From Myxococcota bacterium (GTDB lineage Bacteria > Myxococcota_C > UBA6777): a stretch of 14,819 nt of DNA. Below, one piece after another: positions 1 to 7,990 of this stretch (positions are counted from its first letter, which is position 1; each line of letters opens with the position of its first letter). The stretch spans positions 1 through 14,819 of the forward strand of contig CAUJFU010000029.1 of NCBI GenBank assembly GCA_963169055.1, read 5' to 3'. Under the pieces are notes generated by a model. The model made no database searches, was not told the origin of the DNA, and saw nothing but the letters and a program-made list of their open reading frames with translations. The position numbers were made by a program, and so were the translations under genes.

Positions 1-163
1 GGAATGACGCAGTTGGCCCCAAAAGCCCGTGTTCGCGGTGTTTCAAGCGACAGAACTGTTGGTAAAAAAACGGTGATCTGTTCGCCAACACGGGGTCAAG
101 GGGCGACAGTCCCTTGTGGGGCGTGGGGTGACACCCCACAAAACCCTCCAAATGCGTAAGTCC
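1..163 (+). repeat. Structured inverted-repeat element, copy A (MITE-like)
   Basis: This is one member of a family with copies at 9588-9754 (opposite strand), 12712-12947 and, decayed, 3977-4039. Its left end (1-15) is a two-mismatch version of the terminal sequence GGACTTACGCAGTTG seen at copy B. Its right end (151-163) carries TGCGTAAGTCC, the inverted match. Inside are three nested possible stems: CCCGTGTT (26-33) with AACACGGG (87-94), AAGGG (98-102) with CCCTT (111-115), and GTGGGGT (123-129) with ACCCCAC (133-139). It ends 39 bases before the acyltransferase start. The window begins at the first base of the element, so its left flank and any target duplication cannot be seen. A non-autonomous mobile element is inferred. 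Confidence 0.7.
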
Positions 164-202
164 GACACGGAGCAAATCGAGACAGAGGAAAGGGGAAACA
201 TC

Positions 203-1093
203 ATGCTCTCTCGAATCTTTTTACTGTTGTCGTCGTTGCTGGTGGTGGTGATCAACATCATCTATCCGACGGTATGGTACACCTCGCTCAAGTTCTTTCA
301 GTTTGTGTGGTGGTTGAGAGGAAAAGAGTTGCCGCGCACATACACCGATAAGTTTGCGACAGCGTGGGGGTTATTGCAGATCGGGGCGGCGTTTCCCGTG
401 AATCGAACGAAGATTCGGATGGAAGTCTCGGAGAAAGCGAAGGCATACGAAGGCCCGATGTTGGTGATGATGAACCATCAGTCGACTTTTGATATCGCGG
501 CGGCGTATTACACGCTGTGGAAGTTGGGTCGGAATCTGCGGTGGGTTCTGAAGAAAGAACTGCTGAAAGTGCCGGCCATCGGGACAGCGTGCTACGAGAC
601 GAAGTGCGCATTTGTGGATCGCACAGATCGGAAGAAGGCGGAAGAAGAGTTATTGCGCTTTTCCAAGCAGATCGAAGAGGACGGAGTGAGCGCGGTGATC
701 TTTGTGGAGGGGACACGTGCGACGCCAAAAAAGATGGAGAAATCGGATTACAGATATCAGTTGAATCCGAAGCCGATGGGGATATCGATCTTGCACGAGC
801 AGCTTCCGCATTGGCCGATCTTGAGCGTGACACTCGACTGGGTGGGCAAGACAGGGACGACGATCTTCAACACATCGATTTGGGGGGCGACCTTGCGGAT
901 CGATTGCCAACTGTTCATGCCAGACGAGATCCCAGCAGATCACGACGGCTTTGTGAAATGGTTGTTTGAGGTCGATTGGCCACGCCGAGAAGCCTTGATC
1001 GAATCGTGGCGTCTCGAAGCTGGGCTTTTGCCCGCAGCCACCGCCCAAGGCAACAAAGCGCCCGCCGAAGCCTCTGAGATGCACCGCGCTTGA
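203..1093 (+). CDS. 1-acyl-glycerol-3-phosphate acyltransferase-like protein (PlsC/LPLAT family)
   Basis: A 296-residue membrane-associated acyltransferase, expected to transfer an acyl chain to a lysophospholipid or related acceptor in phospholipid synthesis or remodelling. An N-terminal hydrophobic segment (about residues 5-22) suggests membrane anchoring. The catalytic NHxxxxD motif is N91-H92...D97 (NHQSTFD), and the acceptor-phosphate motif is E169-G-T-R172 (FVEGTR). A FVDR-type segment lies at 137-140. The overall pattern resembles the LCLAT/AGPAT branch with C-terminal residues beyond the core. I chose the start at 203 rather than 116 because AGGAAAGGGG precedes it, the hydrophobic segment begins directly after it, and the upstream codons lie partly within repeat copy A. 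Its stop is one base from the stop of the convergent GDYXXLXY gene. The exact acceptor cannot be read from the sequence. Confidence 0.85.
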   Translation: MLSRIFLLLSSLLVVVINIIYPTVWYTSLKFFQFVWWLRGKELPRTYTDKFATAWGLLQIGAAFPVNRTKIRMEVSEKAKAYEGPMLVMMNHQSTFDIAAAYYTLWKLGRNLRWVLKKELLKVPAIGTACYETKCAFVDRTDRKKAEEELLRFSKQIEEDGVSAVIFVEGTRATPKKMEKSDYRYQLNPKPMGISILHEQLPHWPILSVTLDWVGKTGTTIFNTSIWGATLRIDCQLFMPDEIPADHDGFVKWLFEVDWPRREALIESWRLEAGLLPAATAQGNKAPAEASEMHRA

Positions 1094-1094
1094 G

Positions 1095-1691
1095 TCAGCG
1101 AGGAAGCGAGGAAGCACGAGCGGGGCGAGAAGACGTCGTGGGTCGCGAGGGAGACGAAGGGACGGGGGCTTGGAGGGGTGGAGTGGTTTGTGCAGATGGA
1201 TGTTGGGGGGCCACGATGCGTTGTAGATCGTCGTTGCACAAGCCGACCAGTACGGCGTTTCCTGCGGGCGTGACTTTTAATTCGGCATAGCGTGCGCGGT
1301 CATACCACGCTCCACGCCCTTCTTGAAAGAAGAAAGATTCAGCACCGAGTTGGACGCGGTTTTTTCGGAACTTGTACTGAAAGAAGATCTCGTTGGGAGC
1401 GAGTGTTTCCGAGCCGTTGTCGATCCGACGAAAAGACCCGACACCTTGAGCATCGACGGAGAGAACCAAGCGACCGCTAGGTGGGATGGTTTTGCGTTGG
1501 CGTTCGGCTTGTTCGCTGATCTGGTAGCGCAAGATCATGTAATCGCCTTGCATCAAAGAGCGCGGATCGACGGGAGCCAAGCGCAAGTACACCGACTTCC
1601 CTTCACGCAAAAGCCGCTCTTTTTGAAAGATCAGCCAGTTGGGGACCAACAAAGCGACGGCTGTTGCGACCCAAAAGATCGTATTACGCAT
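1095..1691 (-). CDS. GDYXXLXY domain protein
   Basis: A 198-residue protein of the family named after its signature, here exact as GDYMILRY at residues 49-56. One N-terminal hydrophobic segment (about 4-22) suggests a membrane-anchored or exported protein with an extracytoplasmic domain. The family's function is unknown to me, but it is usually encoded next to DUF4401 and DUF2157 membrane proteins, as here. The start at 1691 is supported by AAGGAG eight bases upstream. It overlaps the last eight bases of the DUF4401 gene (ATGCGTAA), a typical translational-coupling arrangement. The last 35 or so residues are rich in Pro, Ser and Arg, unlike the folded part, and probably form a disordered tail. 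Confidence 0.87.
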   Translation of the reverse strand: MRNTIFWVATAVALLVPNWLIFQKERLLREGKSVYLRLAPVDPRSLMQGDYMILRYQISEQAERQRKTIPPSGRLVLSVDAQGVGSFRRIDNGSETLAPNEIFFQYKFRKNRVQLGAESFFFQEGRGAWYDRARYAELKVTPAGNAVLVGLCNDDLQRIVAPQHPSAQTTPPLQAPVPSSPSRPTTSSRPARASSLPR

Positions 1692-2832
1692 GATGTTGCT
1701 CCTTGGCTGAGCCGGTGGAAGGGGCTTCAAGAAAGCGAAGATAGCGGTACAAGCCCAACAAGATCAGGCCCGGGATCATCAGCGCAAACGATTTGACAAG
1801 CAAAGTGATGTTCATGTTGTAGTAGTACGCGGAAAGAAAGAACAGCAACGCCACAACACTCAAACCCATCAAAAAGCGGTCGCGCTCTGCAAAGCCCAAG
1901 GTTCCGAACAATCCAGCGATCAAGACGCCCGGGGTGTTGTAAGAAAAACCGCAAAACAGCAGCATCCCACATCCAACAACCAAAACCTCGATGTCCACAG
2001 CCTTTTGCTCACGTTGCAACAAGCGCCACACCACACCCAACCACACCGCCCCGATGCCCACCGCAGAAGGAATCCACGACAAGACCCGAAACTTTCGGCT
2101 GACTTCTGGCAAGGCCGAAAAGATCAAGGCACACACCAACGACACCGCGATACCGTTCCCAAGCACACTCCAAAAATTCTCTTTCGTTCCCAACCAGCCG
2201 CGCTCTCCAAACCAAGGAAGAGACGATTCGCCTTGAGGGTGACCCGAACGCATCCACCAACAGATCGGAAGCAAGGCTGCGTACACGATCACCAAGGCAT
2301 GGATCGCGTGAGGTTGTTGCTGATGGATCACCCCGAACAGCGCAGTACTGCCAAACAGGACGGCCAAAAAACGCAGAACGAGCGAGGTGTTGAGCAAAAA
2401 CATCACGCTCTGCAAACCCACCACGATCAGTAAAAATTGCACAAGAGCATCGCGGCCTGAGAACGATTTGGAAAGGCCAAAAAGCATCAAGATCTGACCA
2501 ACGAGACTGCCTGCGATCAGGATTTGTTCGACAAAGTCACCGAGCCTTTGACGCAACAAGTAGGCCGCCACAAGACAAGCCGCAGCGCCAAAAACAAAAG
2601 CCGCTCCGTGGTTTTTGTAGATCTCGGTGACTCCCAAAAAAATCGAAAAAAAGATCGCGGCGAGCCAAGCACCGATCCCCACCAAAAAGCGAACATACCA
2701 AGGAGTCGAATCGACCGTATGCAACAAACGCTGAGAGAGCTTTTCTTCGGTCGCTGCGTCCAAAAGCTGCTGCTCGCGCCATCGCTCCAAAAGCTGCTGC
2801 CATCGTTTCTTTTCGTTATTTGGATTGGGCAT
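1684..2832 (-). CDS. DUF4401 multi-pass membrane protein
   Basis: A 382-residue integral membrane protein made almost entirely of hydrophobic helices. A short charged N-terminal segment (about residues 1-45) comes first, then roughly ten candidate transmembrane helices. Its length, composition and position between a DUF2157 and a GDYXXLXY gene identify it as DUF4401. I see no catalytic motif. I chose the start at 2832 (MPNPNNEKK) because GAAAGG precedes it and the charged N-terminus is then preserved. An in-frame ATG 11 codons earlier lies deeper inside the upstream gene. The first 17 bases overlap the DUF2157 gene and the last 8 overlap the GDYXXLXY gene, so the three are very likely one transcript. 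The operon's role, perhaps membrane or envelope homeostasis, is only a guess. Confidence 0.87.
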   Translation of the reverse strand: MPNPNNEKKRWQQLLERWREQQLLDAATEEKLSQRLLHTVDSTPWYVRFLVGIGAWLAAIFFSIFLGVTEIYKNHGAAFVFGAAACLVAAYLLRQRLGDFVEQILIAGSLVGQILMLFGLSKSFSGRDALVQFLLIVVGLQSVMFLLNTSLVLRFLAVLFGSTALFGVIHQQQPHAIHALVIVYAALLPICWWMRSGHPQGESSLPWFGERGWLGTKENFWSVLGNGIAVSLVCALIFSALPEVSRKFRVLSWIPSAVGIGAVWLGVVWRLLQREQKAVDIEVLVVGCGMLLFCGFSYNTPGVLIAGLFGTLGFAERDRFLMGLSVVALLFFLSAYYYNMNITLLVKSFALMIPGLILLGLYRYLRFLEAPSTGSAKEQHHA

Positions 2833-3832
2833 GGTGATGTACCTTTCGCAACAAAAAGGCCGCAAGGGCCACTTCCGCGATCACAAGCAAGCTCAAAAAG
2901 AAAAATGTCTCTAGCCCGTCTCTCATCCAACGGCCCACAAAGGTCGTAGAAACAACCACAAAGCTCAGGGCCACTCCCACCAACGCAAACAGGTCTGTAC
3001 GGCGCATCGCATACACCCACACCAGCAGCGGCATTCCAACAACATAACCAAGCACCCAAAAAGGCCGAAAATGCGGGAGCTCGTCGTGCATATAGCGGCT
3101 TTCCGTGATGACGAGAACCATCGCGGTAGATAGAGCATAAAGGATCACGATCAACAACACGCGAGGCACCCATCGCACGGGGGTTTGCAACCATGGAAAG
3201 CGACTGACGGAGAGGGATTCCCAAACGGCCAAGGCCACCGCATTCATCGCCATCATCGCAGACAACGCGGAAAGTCCGCCCAGACGATCAGGGATGACTT
3301 GGGCGCAAAACAACACGACCGTCAAAAGAACCAACACCCACCACACAAACCACGCCGCCGCAAGACGGCTGATCAGCACCCATCCAAACACCAACAAAAA
3401 CCATCCCATAAACAACGTGAAAGCATCAGCCCCTGTCTGGTACGTCTGCCCGTACACCGCCAACAGCGGCCCCACCAACAAGATCGCCAGCAACAGCGAA
3501 GCCTGCCCTCCAAGCGTCTCCAACCCCCGCTGCCAAGCGACCAACGCCGACCCAAGGATCGCGATCTCCAACAGACCGAACTTCACAAAACGCCCCATGT
3601 GAGCCCAGTTGTAAGCAAAGAAAAAGATCACCCCCGCCACCAACAAACCGATGCCCAAAAACAAAAACACATATGAGACGAATGCTCGCCATGTGATCCA
3701 TGACGCACGCTCTTTCCCGATCCATTCGAGCGCATCCGCATGCGCTTCTTTCGACAAAAGACCCTCTTTTTCAAAGGCATCCAACTGCTCTGCCTTCACT
3801 TCGGTTCGTAACGCCCATGCGATATCAGCCAT
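2816..3832 (-). CDS. DUF2157 membrane protein
   Basis: A 338-residue polytopic membrane protein and the first gene of the DUF2157-DUF4401-GDYXXLXY operon. A soluble charged helix-rich N-terminus (residues 1-48) precedes a run of hydrophobic helices beginning at about 50. The FFAYNW segment (71-76) and the GPLLAVYGQTYQTGAD segment (121-136) match the conserved family pattern (aromatic-Asn-Trp after the first helix, then a Gly/Gln/Tyr/Asp stretch). The start at 3832 is chosen because a strong GGAGG lies upstream (GGAGGGAAACGCG). Longer in-frame starts up to 3940 add a Cys-rich segment with no family likeness and no comparable ribosome-binding site. No biochemical function is assigned to the family as far as I know. 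Confidence 0.87.
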   Translation of the reverse strand: MADIAWALRTEVKAEQLDAFEKEGLLSKEAHADALEWIGKERASWITWRAFVSYVFLFLGIGLLVAGVIFFFAYNWAHMGRFVKFGLLEIAILGSALVAWQRGLETLGGQASLLLAILLVGPLLAVYGQTYQTGADAFTLFMGWFLLVFGWVLISRLAAAWFVWWVLVLLTVVLFCAQVIPDRLGGLSALSAMMAMNAVALAVWESLSVSRFPWLQTPVRWVPRVLLIVILYALSTAMVLVITESRYMHDELPHFRPFWVLGYVVGMPLLVWVYAMRRTDLFALVGVALSFVVVSTTFVGRWMRDGLETFFFLSLLVIAEVALAAFLLRKVHHHAQSK

Positions 3833-4151
3833 CGCGTTTCCCTCCGTTGTATCCGTTCGATCGATACACCGTTGATCTGCCATCCTCACCCAACACGCGC
3901 CTGCACAAAAAACATCATGCAACCGCACCATACCAACCACCAGAACGAAAACAAGTACAGAGAGGGCCGACCGAATGGTTTGTGTGAGGTTGGAACCCCA
4001 AACTCCGCAAGGGACTCGCGTTCCTTCGTCCCGTGTTGGCCCTCATGCAAAAGCACCACAAGAAGGTAGCGCAAACAAAGACGCTTGCTTATATTCGTTG
4101 TCGCTTAAGCACCCAAGGGCCAAATCGCCCCAACACTAGAAAGGATGCTGT
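3833..4151 (+). promoter_or_regulatory. Divergent intergenic region between the DUF2157 operon and the M16C peptidase
   Basis: This 319-base gap must hold the promoters of both divergent units. A decayed member of the structured repeat family occupies 3977-4039 on the minus strand. Toward the peptidase gene, an AT-richer stretch around 4080-4110 (TTGCTTATATTC) is the most promoter-like part, but I cannot place convincing -35 and -10 boxes. AAAGGA at 4139-4144 is the ribosome-binding site for the start at 4152. I see no coding potential in the gap. Confidence 0.45.
3977..4039 (-). repeat. Decayed copy D of the structured repeat family
   Basis: Read on the minus strand, this stretch begins CCAACACGGG, continues with AGTCCCTTGCGG, then TTTGGGGTTCC, and ends in CACACAAACC. 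It follows the order of copy A (CCAACACGGGG, AGTCCCTTGTGG, GTGGGGTGACACCCCAC, AAAACC) with many substitutions. The terminal inverted repeats are not recognisable and the GTGGGGT/ACCCCAC hairpin is broken. I read it as an old, eroded copy. Confidence 0.5.
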
Positions 4152-7124
4152 ATGTCACGTGCGATCACCCCCGCCGCCACCCACAACGCCGAGACCGTTT
4201 TACACGGATTCCGCATCACCCAAGTGACCGTCATCGAGGACATCAAAGTCCGCGCTTATGAGGCCACGCACGAAAAAACAGGCGCACAAGTCCTCCACCT
4301 CCACTGCAACGACGAAGAGAACTTGTTTTCCGTCGGTTTCCGCACTCCCCCCCCTGATTCAACGGGCGTTGCGCATATTCTCGAACACAGCGTTCTCGCA
4401 GGTTCCGAAACCTACCCCGTCAAAGATGCCTTCAATGAGCTAGGCAAACGCACCCTCAACACCTTTCTCAACGCGATGACGTGGCCCGACCGCACGGTTT
4501 ACCCCGTGGCTTCGGCAGTTCGCGCTGATTACTTCAATCTTGCCCGTGTATACGCTGATCTGGTCTTCCACCCGCTGCTGCGAAAAGAGACGTTGCTTCA
4601 AGAAGGCCATCACCTTGAACTCGCCGACCCGAACGACCCCAACAGCCCGTTGATGATCAGCGGCATCGTTTACAACGAGATGAAGGGCGTTTATGCCTCT
4701 CCAGAAAGTCTCGCCTATCGCGCCATCCAACAAGAGCTTCTCCCCAACACTCCCTACGGGCTCGATTCGGGCGGCGATCCCGACAAGATCCCCGATCTCA
4801 CCTACGAAGCCTTTGTCGACTTTCATCGACGATACTACTCCCCCTCAAACGCCCGCTTTTTTCTCTACGGCGACGTCCCGCTCGATCAAAACCTTGCTTT
4901 TCTTGCCGAAGTACTGGCCCCTTTCGAGCGCGTACAAGTGGACTCTTCTCTTCCTGCACAGCCGCGCTTTGATGCACCACGCCAAATCAACGAGTCCTAT
5001 CCTGTCGGTGACGACGAGCCTTTGCAGGAAAAAACCTTTGTCTCGTTGTGCTGGTTGGTGGGTGAAACCGTCGATGTCTTGGATAACTTGTTGATGGAGA
5101 TCGCGATCAACGCCATCTATGGGACTTCTGCGGGCCCGCTACGCAAGGCTTTGGTCGACTCCAAGCTTGGCCAAGATCTCTTCCCATCTTCGGGCTTTGA
5201 CAACGATATCCGCGAAAGCATCGCACACGTCGGATTGCGCGGAACCGATCCCCAAAAGGCCGATGACATCGAAGCCTTGATCTTTTCAACGCTGCGCCAG
5301 ATCGTCAAAGAAGGCATCGACCCTGCCTTGATCGAAGCAACCTTCCATCAGATCGAGCTTTACGGCAAGGAGATCAACCCACCCTTTCCGATCATGCTGA
5401 TGATGCGCGCCAATCCACCGTGGTTTTTTGGCGGTGATCCCAAGTCCGGGCTGACGTTTTCCACCCTGATTGAACAAGCCCGTGCGGCCTACCAAGCCCA
5501 ACCGCGCCTCTTTGAAGAGATGTTGCGCAAGCGACTTATCGAAAATCCCCATCGTATCCGCTTGATCTTGCAACCTTCCAATACTCTCGCCCAAGAAAAA
5601 CAAGCCGCCTTCCAAGCCAAGATGGCCGAACGCAAAGCCCAACTCAGCCCCGCTGAGATCGAATCCATCCGCCAAGAAGCCCTTGCACTCAAAGAGTCCC
5701 AAGAAGCGCCGCCCGATCCCGAAGCCCTCGCCACCCTCCCCCAACTCGACCTCCACGATATCCCTCGTGATGTCCGAACCATCCCCACCCAGATCCACTC
5801 GCTCGAAGGGGTGGAGATCGTCGAACATCCGCTGTTTACGAATGGTCTTGTGTACGTCGGTCTATCTTTCGATATGAGGGATATCGCCGAACAGCACATC
5901 CCCTATCTTCCGCTGTTTGGGCGCGCCACCGTAGGTCTCGGGGCAGCGGGCTTCACCTACGATCAGATGGCCGTCCGTATCGCCCAACACACGGGCGGTT
6001 TTGGATCAAGCCCCACCGTTGGCCGCCACCTCCACAACCGCTCTCCCTTTCAGCGCGTCCTGCTTGATGGAAAGTTCCTCCCACGCAACACCGACGAATT
6101 CTTTTCTATCCTAACGGATCTGCTCACCGCCTCCAACACCCGTGAATACGAGCGCCTGCGCGATCTGATCCGCGCTGCCGCCAGTCAAGCGCACAGCCGA
6201 CTGATCCCGAGCGGCCACAACTTCGCCTATCTACGGGCAGCCGCCGCCTTAGACTTTACCCACTGGCGGCGCGAACAATGGGAAGGCACCACACAGATCC
6301 AATTCCTCCAAGGTCTTGTTCGCCATCTTGACGAAGAGACCGAAGCGACCGCACAACACATCGCCGACCTCCAAACCCAGATCTTTGTGCGCAACCGCTT
6401 GCAGATCCACATCGCCGCTGATCCAGAGATCCTTGACCAGATCCACCCCCGTCTATCGACCTTCTTGCGCGCTCTCCCCGCAGGCTCCCACGCGCTCCCC
6501 ACACCACCACCTCATCTCGATCTGCCCCGTCACATCGGTGTAGAGATCCCCGCAGAAGTCAATTACGTCGCGCAAGTCCTCCAGATGCCCGATATGCTTG
6601 ACGCACGTGCCCCTGCTTTCGAGATGCTGGCCGAAGTCCTTTCCAACGATCTGCTCTATCAAAAGATCCGCGTTCAAGGCGGTGCCTACGGCGGTTTCTC
6701 GTTCTACTCAGGCGATTCGGGTTTGCTGCCGATGATGTCCTACCGCGATCCCAACCTCATCGAAACTCTCCAAGTCTTCGCAAACGTCGCTGAATACGCC
6801 AACTCCGACGCCATCAATGACGAAGCCATCGACGCATCCCGCCTCGGTGCGGTCGGCGCACTCGACCGCGTGCTCGCCCCCAAACAACAACTAGACGCGG
6901 CTCGGCGGCGGATGTTGCTCGGTATCACAGACGATGATCGCCGTCGCTTCCGTATCGGCCTCCTCGAAGTCAACGCTCACCAAGTCCGCGAAGCCGCCGC
7001 CCTGCTCTCACAAGCCACCACACACGCCACCACCGCTGCCCTCGGCGCTCGCGCCCGCCTCGAAGAAGCCAACGCCCGCCTGTCTTCTCCCCTCACCCTC
7101 CTCTCCATCACACCCAAACCCTAA
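4152..7124 (+). CDS. M16C zinc metallopeptidase, presequence protease (PreP)-like
   Basis: A 990-residue peptidase of the pitrilysin/insulinase clan, expected to degrade oligopeptides inside a closed two-half chamber. The inverted zinc motif HxxEH is at 75-79 (HILEH: ligands H75 and H79, catalytic E78). The third ligand is E176 in GIVYNEMKGVY, 97 residues after H79, the spacing I recall for human PreP. The M16C-associated linker spans about 450-710, including a charged coiled segment near 475-525. The C-terminal half carries R840 and Y846 (RVQGGAYGG), the substrate-carbonyl residues of the family. Length and domain order are full. I see no signal peptide, so a cytoplasmic location is likely. 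AAAGGA supports the start. A C8 tract at 4347-4354, just before the zinc motif, is a possible slippage site. The gene converges on the macrodomain gene with a 20-base gap and no clear terminator. Confidence 0.92.
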   Translation: MSRAITPAATHNAETVLHGFRITQVTVIEDIKVRAYEATHEKTGAQVLHLHCNDEENLFSVGFRTPPPDSTGVAHILEHSVLAGSETYPVKDAFNELGKRTLNTFLNAMTWPDRTVYPVASAVRADYFNLARVYADLVFHPLLRKETLLQEGHHLELADPNDPNSPLMISGIVYNEMKGVYASPESLAYRAIQQELLPNTPYGLDSGGDPDKIPDLTYEAFVDFHRRYYSPSNARFFLYGDVPLDQNLAFLAEVLAPFERVQVDSSLPAQPRFDAPRQINESYPVGDDEPLQEKTFVSLCWLVGETVDVLDNLLMEIAINAIYGTSAGPLRKALVDSKLGQDLFPSSGFDNDIRESIAHVGLRGTDPQKADDIEALIFSTLRQIVKEGIDPALIEATFHQIELYGKEINPPFPIMLMMRANPPWFFGGDPKSGLTFSTLIEQARAAYQAQPRLFEEMLRKRLIENPHRIRLILQPSNTLAQEKQAAFQAKMAERKAQLSPAEIESIRQEALALKESQEAPPDPEALATLPQLDLHDIPRDVRTIPTQIHSLEGVEIVEHPLFTNGLVYVGLSFDMRDIAEQHIPYLPLFGRATVGLGAAGFTYDQMAVRIAQHTGGFGSSPTVGRHLHNRSPFQRVLLDGKFLPRNTDEFFSILTDLLTASNTREYERLRDLIRAAASQAHSRLIPSGHNFAYLRAAAALDFTHWRREQWEGTTQIQFLQGLVRHLDEETEATAQHIADLQTQIFVRNRLQIHIAADPEILDQIHPRLSTFLRALPAGSHALPTPPPHLDLPRHIGVEIPAEVNYVAQVLQMPDMLDARAPAFEMLAEVLSNDLLYQKIRVQGGAYGGFSFYSGDSGLLPMMSYRDPNLIETLQVFANVAEYANSDAINDEAIDASRLGAVGALDRVLAPKQQLDAARRRMLLGITDDDRRRFRIGLLEVNAHQVREAAALLSQATTHATTAALGARARLEEANARLSSPLTLLSITPKP

Positions 7125-7144
7125 CACAGCTTTTTCTGATTCGA

Positions 7145-7822
7145 TCACTCGAGATCTTCTTCCTTCACATCGTACACAACGGGCTGTGCGCGATAATCTT
7201 GGAGCTTTTTCATCCCTTTGAGCGTGCGTGCCAACACTTTTTGCATCACTTGGTAGTTTGGAAGCTGGTGGCGGCGAAAGAGTGTGTACCCGCTCCACAT
7301 CAATTGCGCGCAGATATCCACAGGAACCTGCCCAGTTTGCGCGCCAAGCCCGGGGATCGCTACCGAACGGATCGGATCTGCGGGATGTTTGTCGTTGTGG
7401 ATGTGGATGGCTTGAAACGCCGCAGCACAAGCCAACGCAACATTGACGGTTCCGCTGATGTCTTGGGCGGATTCGTTCATGGTGGGTGTGGATATCAGAT
7501 AGCGCGGGATCTCGGCCCCCGTTTCCACACAAGTCGCGCAACCCACCGGCAAAAAGCCATCGAATTGTTCTGCGATGGCCGACTGTACGCGCTCTTGGAT
7601 GATATCGCCAAAATGCTCCACCAACACCCGATCCAATCCTCCGTCCATCTCGCCATGTGAGTTGGTGGGCGTCACCCAAGCATCGACTTCTTGACGCAAG
7701 ATCGAACCGTGACGGATCTCCAACTCCAACTCATCCAACTCCCCCTCTCGCGCCAAAAACACTTCGCGCCAAGCCTTCATCATCTCCCGGTTCAAATCGA
7801 TCAACACCACTTTTGTTTTCAC
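7145..7822 (-). CDS. Macrodomain (ADP-ribose-binding) protein
   Basis: A 225-residue single-domain protein, likely to bind ADP-ribose or remove it from modified targets. Numbered from the GTG start, the ribose-loop region is VTPTNSHGEMDGGLD at 50-64. The segment LPVGCATCVETGAEIPRYLI is at 91-110, followed by STPTM at 111-115. The phosphate-binding loop is IPGLGAQTGQ at 156-165. This pattern fits the bacterial macrodomain group with an APTM-like motif and a GxG loop rather than DarG. I chose GTG at 7822 over ATG at 7885 because AAGGGAGG lies six bases before it, and the first macrodomain beta-strand (KVVLIDLN) follows at once. The longer form would start inside the duplicated PARP-end sequence. 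It lies 150 bases downstream of the PARP gene on the same strand, so it is probably the eraser or reader partner. Hydrolase activity is inferred, not shown. Confidence 0.87.
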   Translation of the reverse strand: MKTKVVLIDLNREMMKAWREVFLAREGELDELELEIRHGSILRQEVDAWVTPTNSHGEMDGGLDRVLVEHFGDIIQERVQSAIAEQFDGFLPVGCATCVETGAEIPRYLISTPTMNESAQDISGTVNVALACAAAFQAIHIHNDKHPADPIRSVAIPGLGAQTGQVPVDICAQLMWSGYTLFRRHQLPNYQVMQKVLARTLKGMKKLQDYRAQPVVYDVKEEDLE

Positions 7823-7828
7823 CTCGAA

Positions 7829-7836
7829 CCTCCCTT
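7829..7836 (-). promoter_or_regulatory. Ribosome-binding site that decides the GTG start of the macrodomain gene
   Basis: On the minus strand this reads AAGGGAGG, a near-perfect Shine-Dalgarno, six bases before GTG at 7822. The alternative ATG at 7885 has no comparable site and lies within a direct-repeat copy. This is the main reason for the shorter gene model. Confidence 0.7.
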
Positions 7837-7877
7837 CGGATCGCCCTTTATCGCCTGATCCGTCCGTATTCGACACA

Positions 7878-7916
7878 GCCGCCATCTCATCAAATCGATC
7901 AGTACCACACGCGACC
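7878..7916 (-). repeat. Direct repeat, downstream copy (duplicated PARP gene end)
   Basis: A 39-bp sequence matching 7952-7990 with two mismatches, 74 bases apart. On the minus strand it repeats GGTCGCGTGTGGTACTGA, which encodes the PARP C-terminus GRVWY and its stop. The bases before it read in frame as NAEDGRVWY followed by TGA, so it looks like the end of a second, otherwise lost reading frame. It may be a local tandem duplication or the remnant of a duplicated gene. Confidence 0.8.
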
Positions 7917-7951
7917 GTCTTCGGCGTTTCGGATGATGCGCAGACTTGTTG

Positions 7952-7990
7952 GCCGCCATCTCACCGAATCGATCAGTACCACACGCGACC
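7952..7990 (-). repeat. Direct repeat, upstream copy (contains the PARP stop codon)
   Basis: The partner of 7878-7916. It covers the last codons and stop of the PARP gene (stop at 7973-7975) plus the following CGATTCGGTGAGATGGCGGC. It borders a C7 run on the plus strand (7989-7995), which is a G7 run in the PARP reading direction. Confidence 0.8.

Noticed and set aside
1095-1290. Plus-strand open frame continuing past the acyltransferase stop
   Set aside because: It is antisense to the GDYXXLXY gene, which has a recognised motif and a proper start.
7125-7144. Possible terminator between the convergent peptidase and macrodomain genes
   Set aside because: There is a short T5 run but no preceding stem of useful length.
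7823-7885. Upstream ATG extension of the macrodomain protein by 21 residues
   Set aside because: The extension is low-complexity, starts in repeat sequence and lacks a ribosome-binding site, whereas GTG at 7822 has AAGGGAGG six bases upstream.
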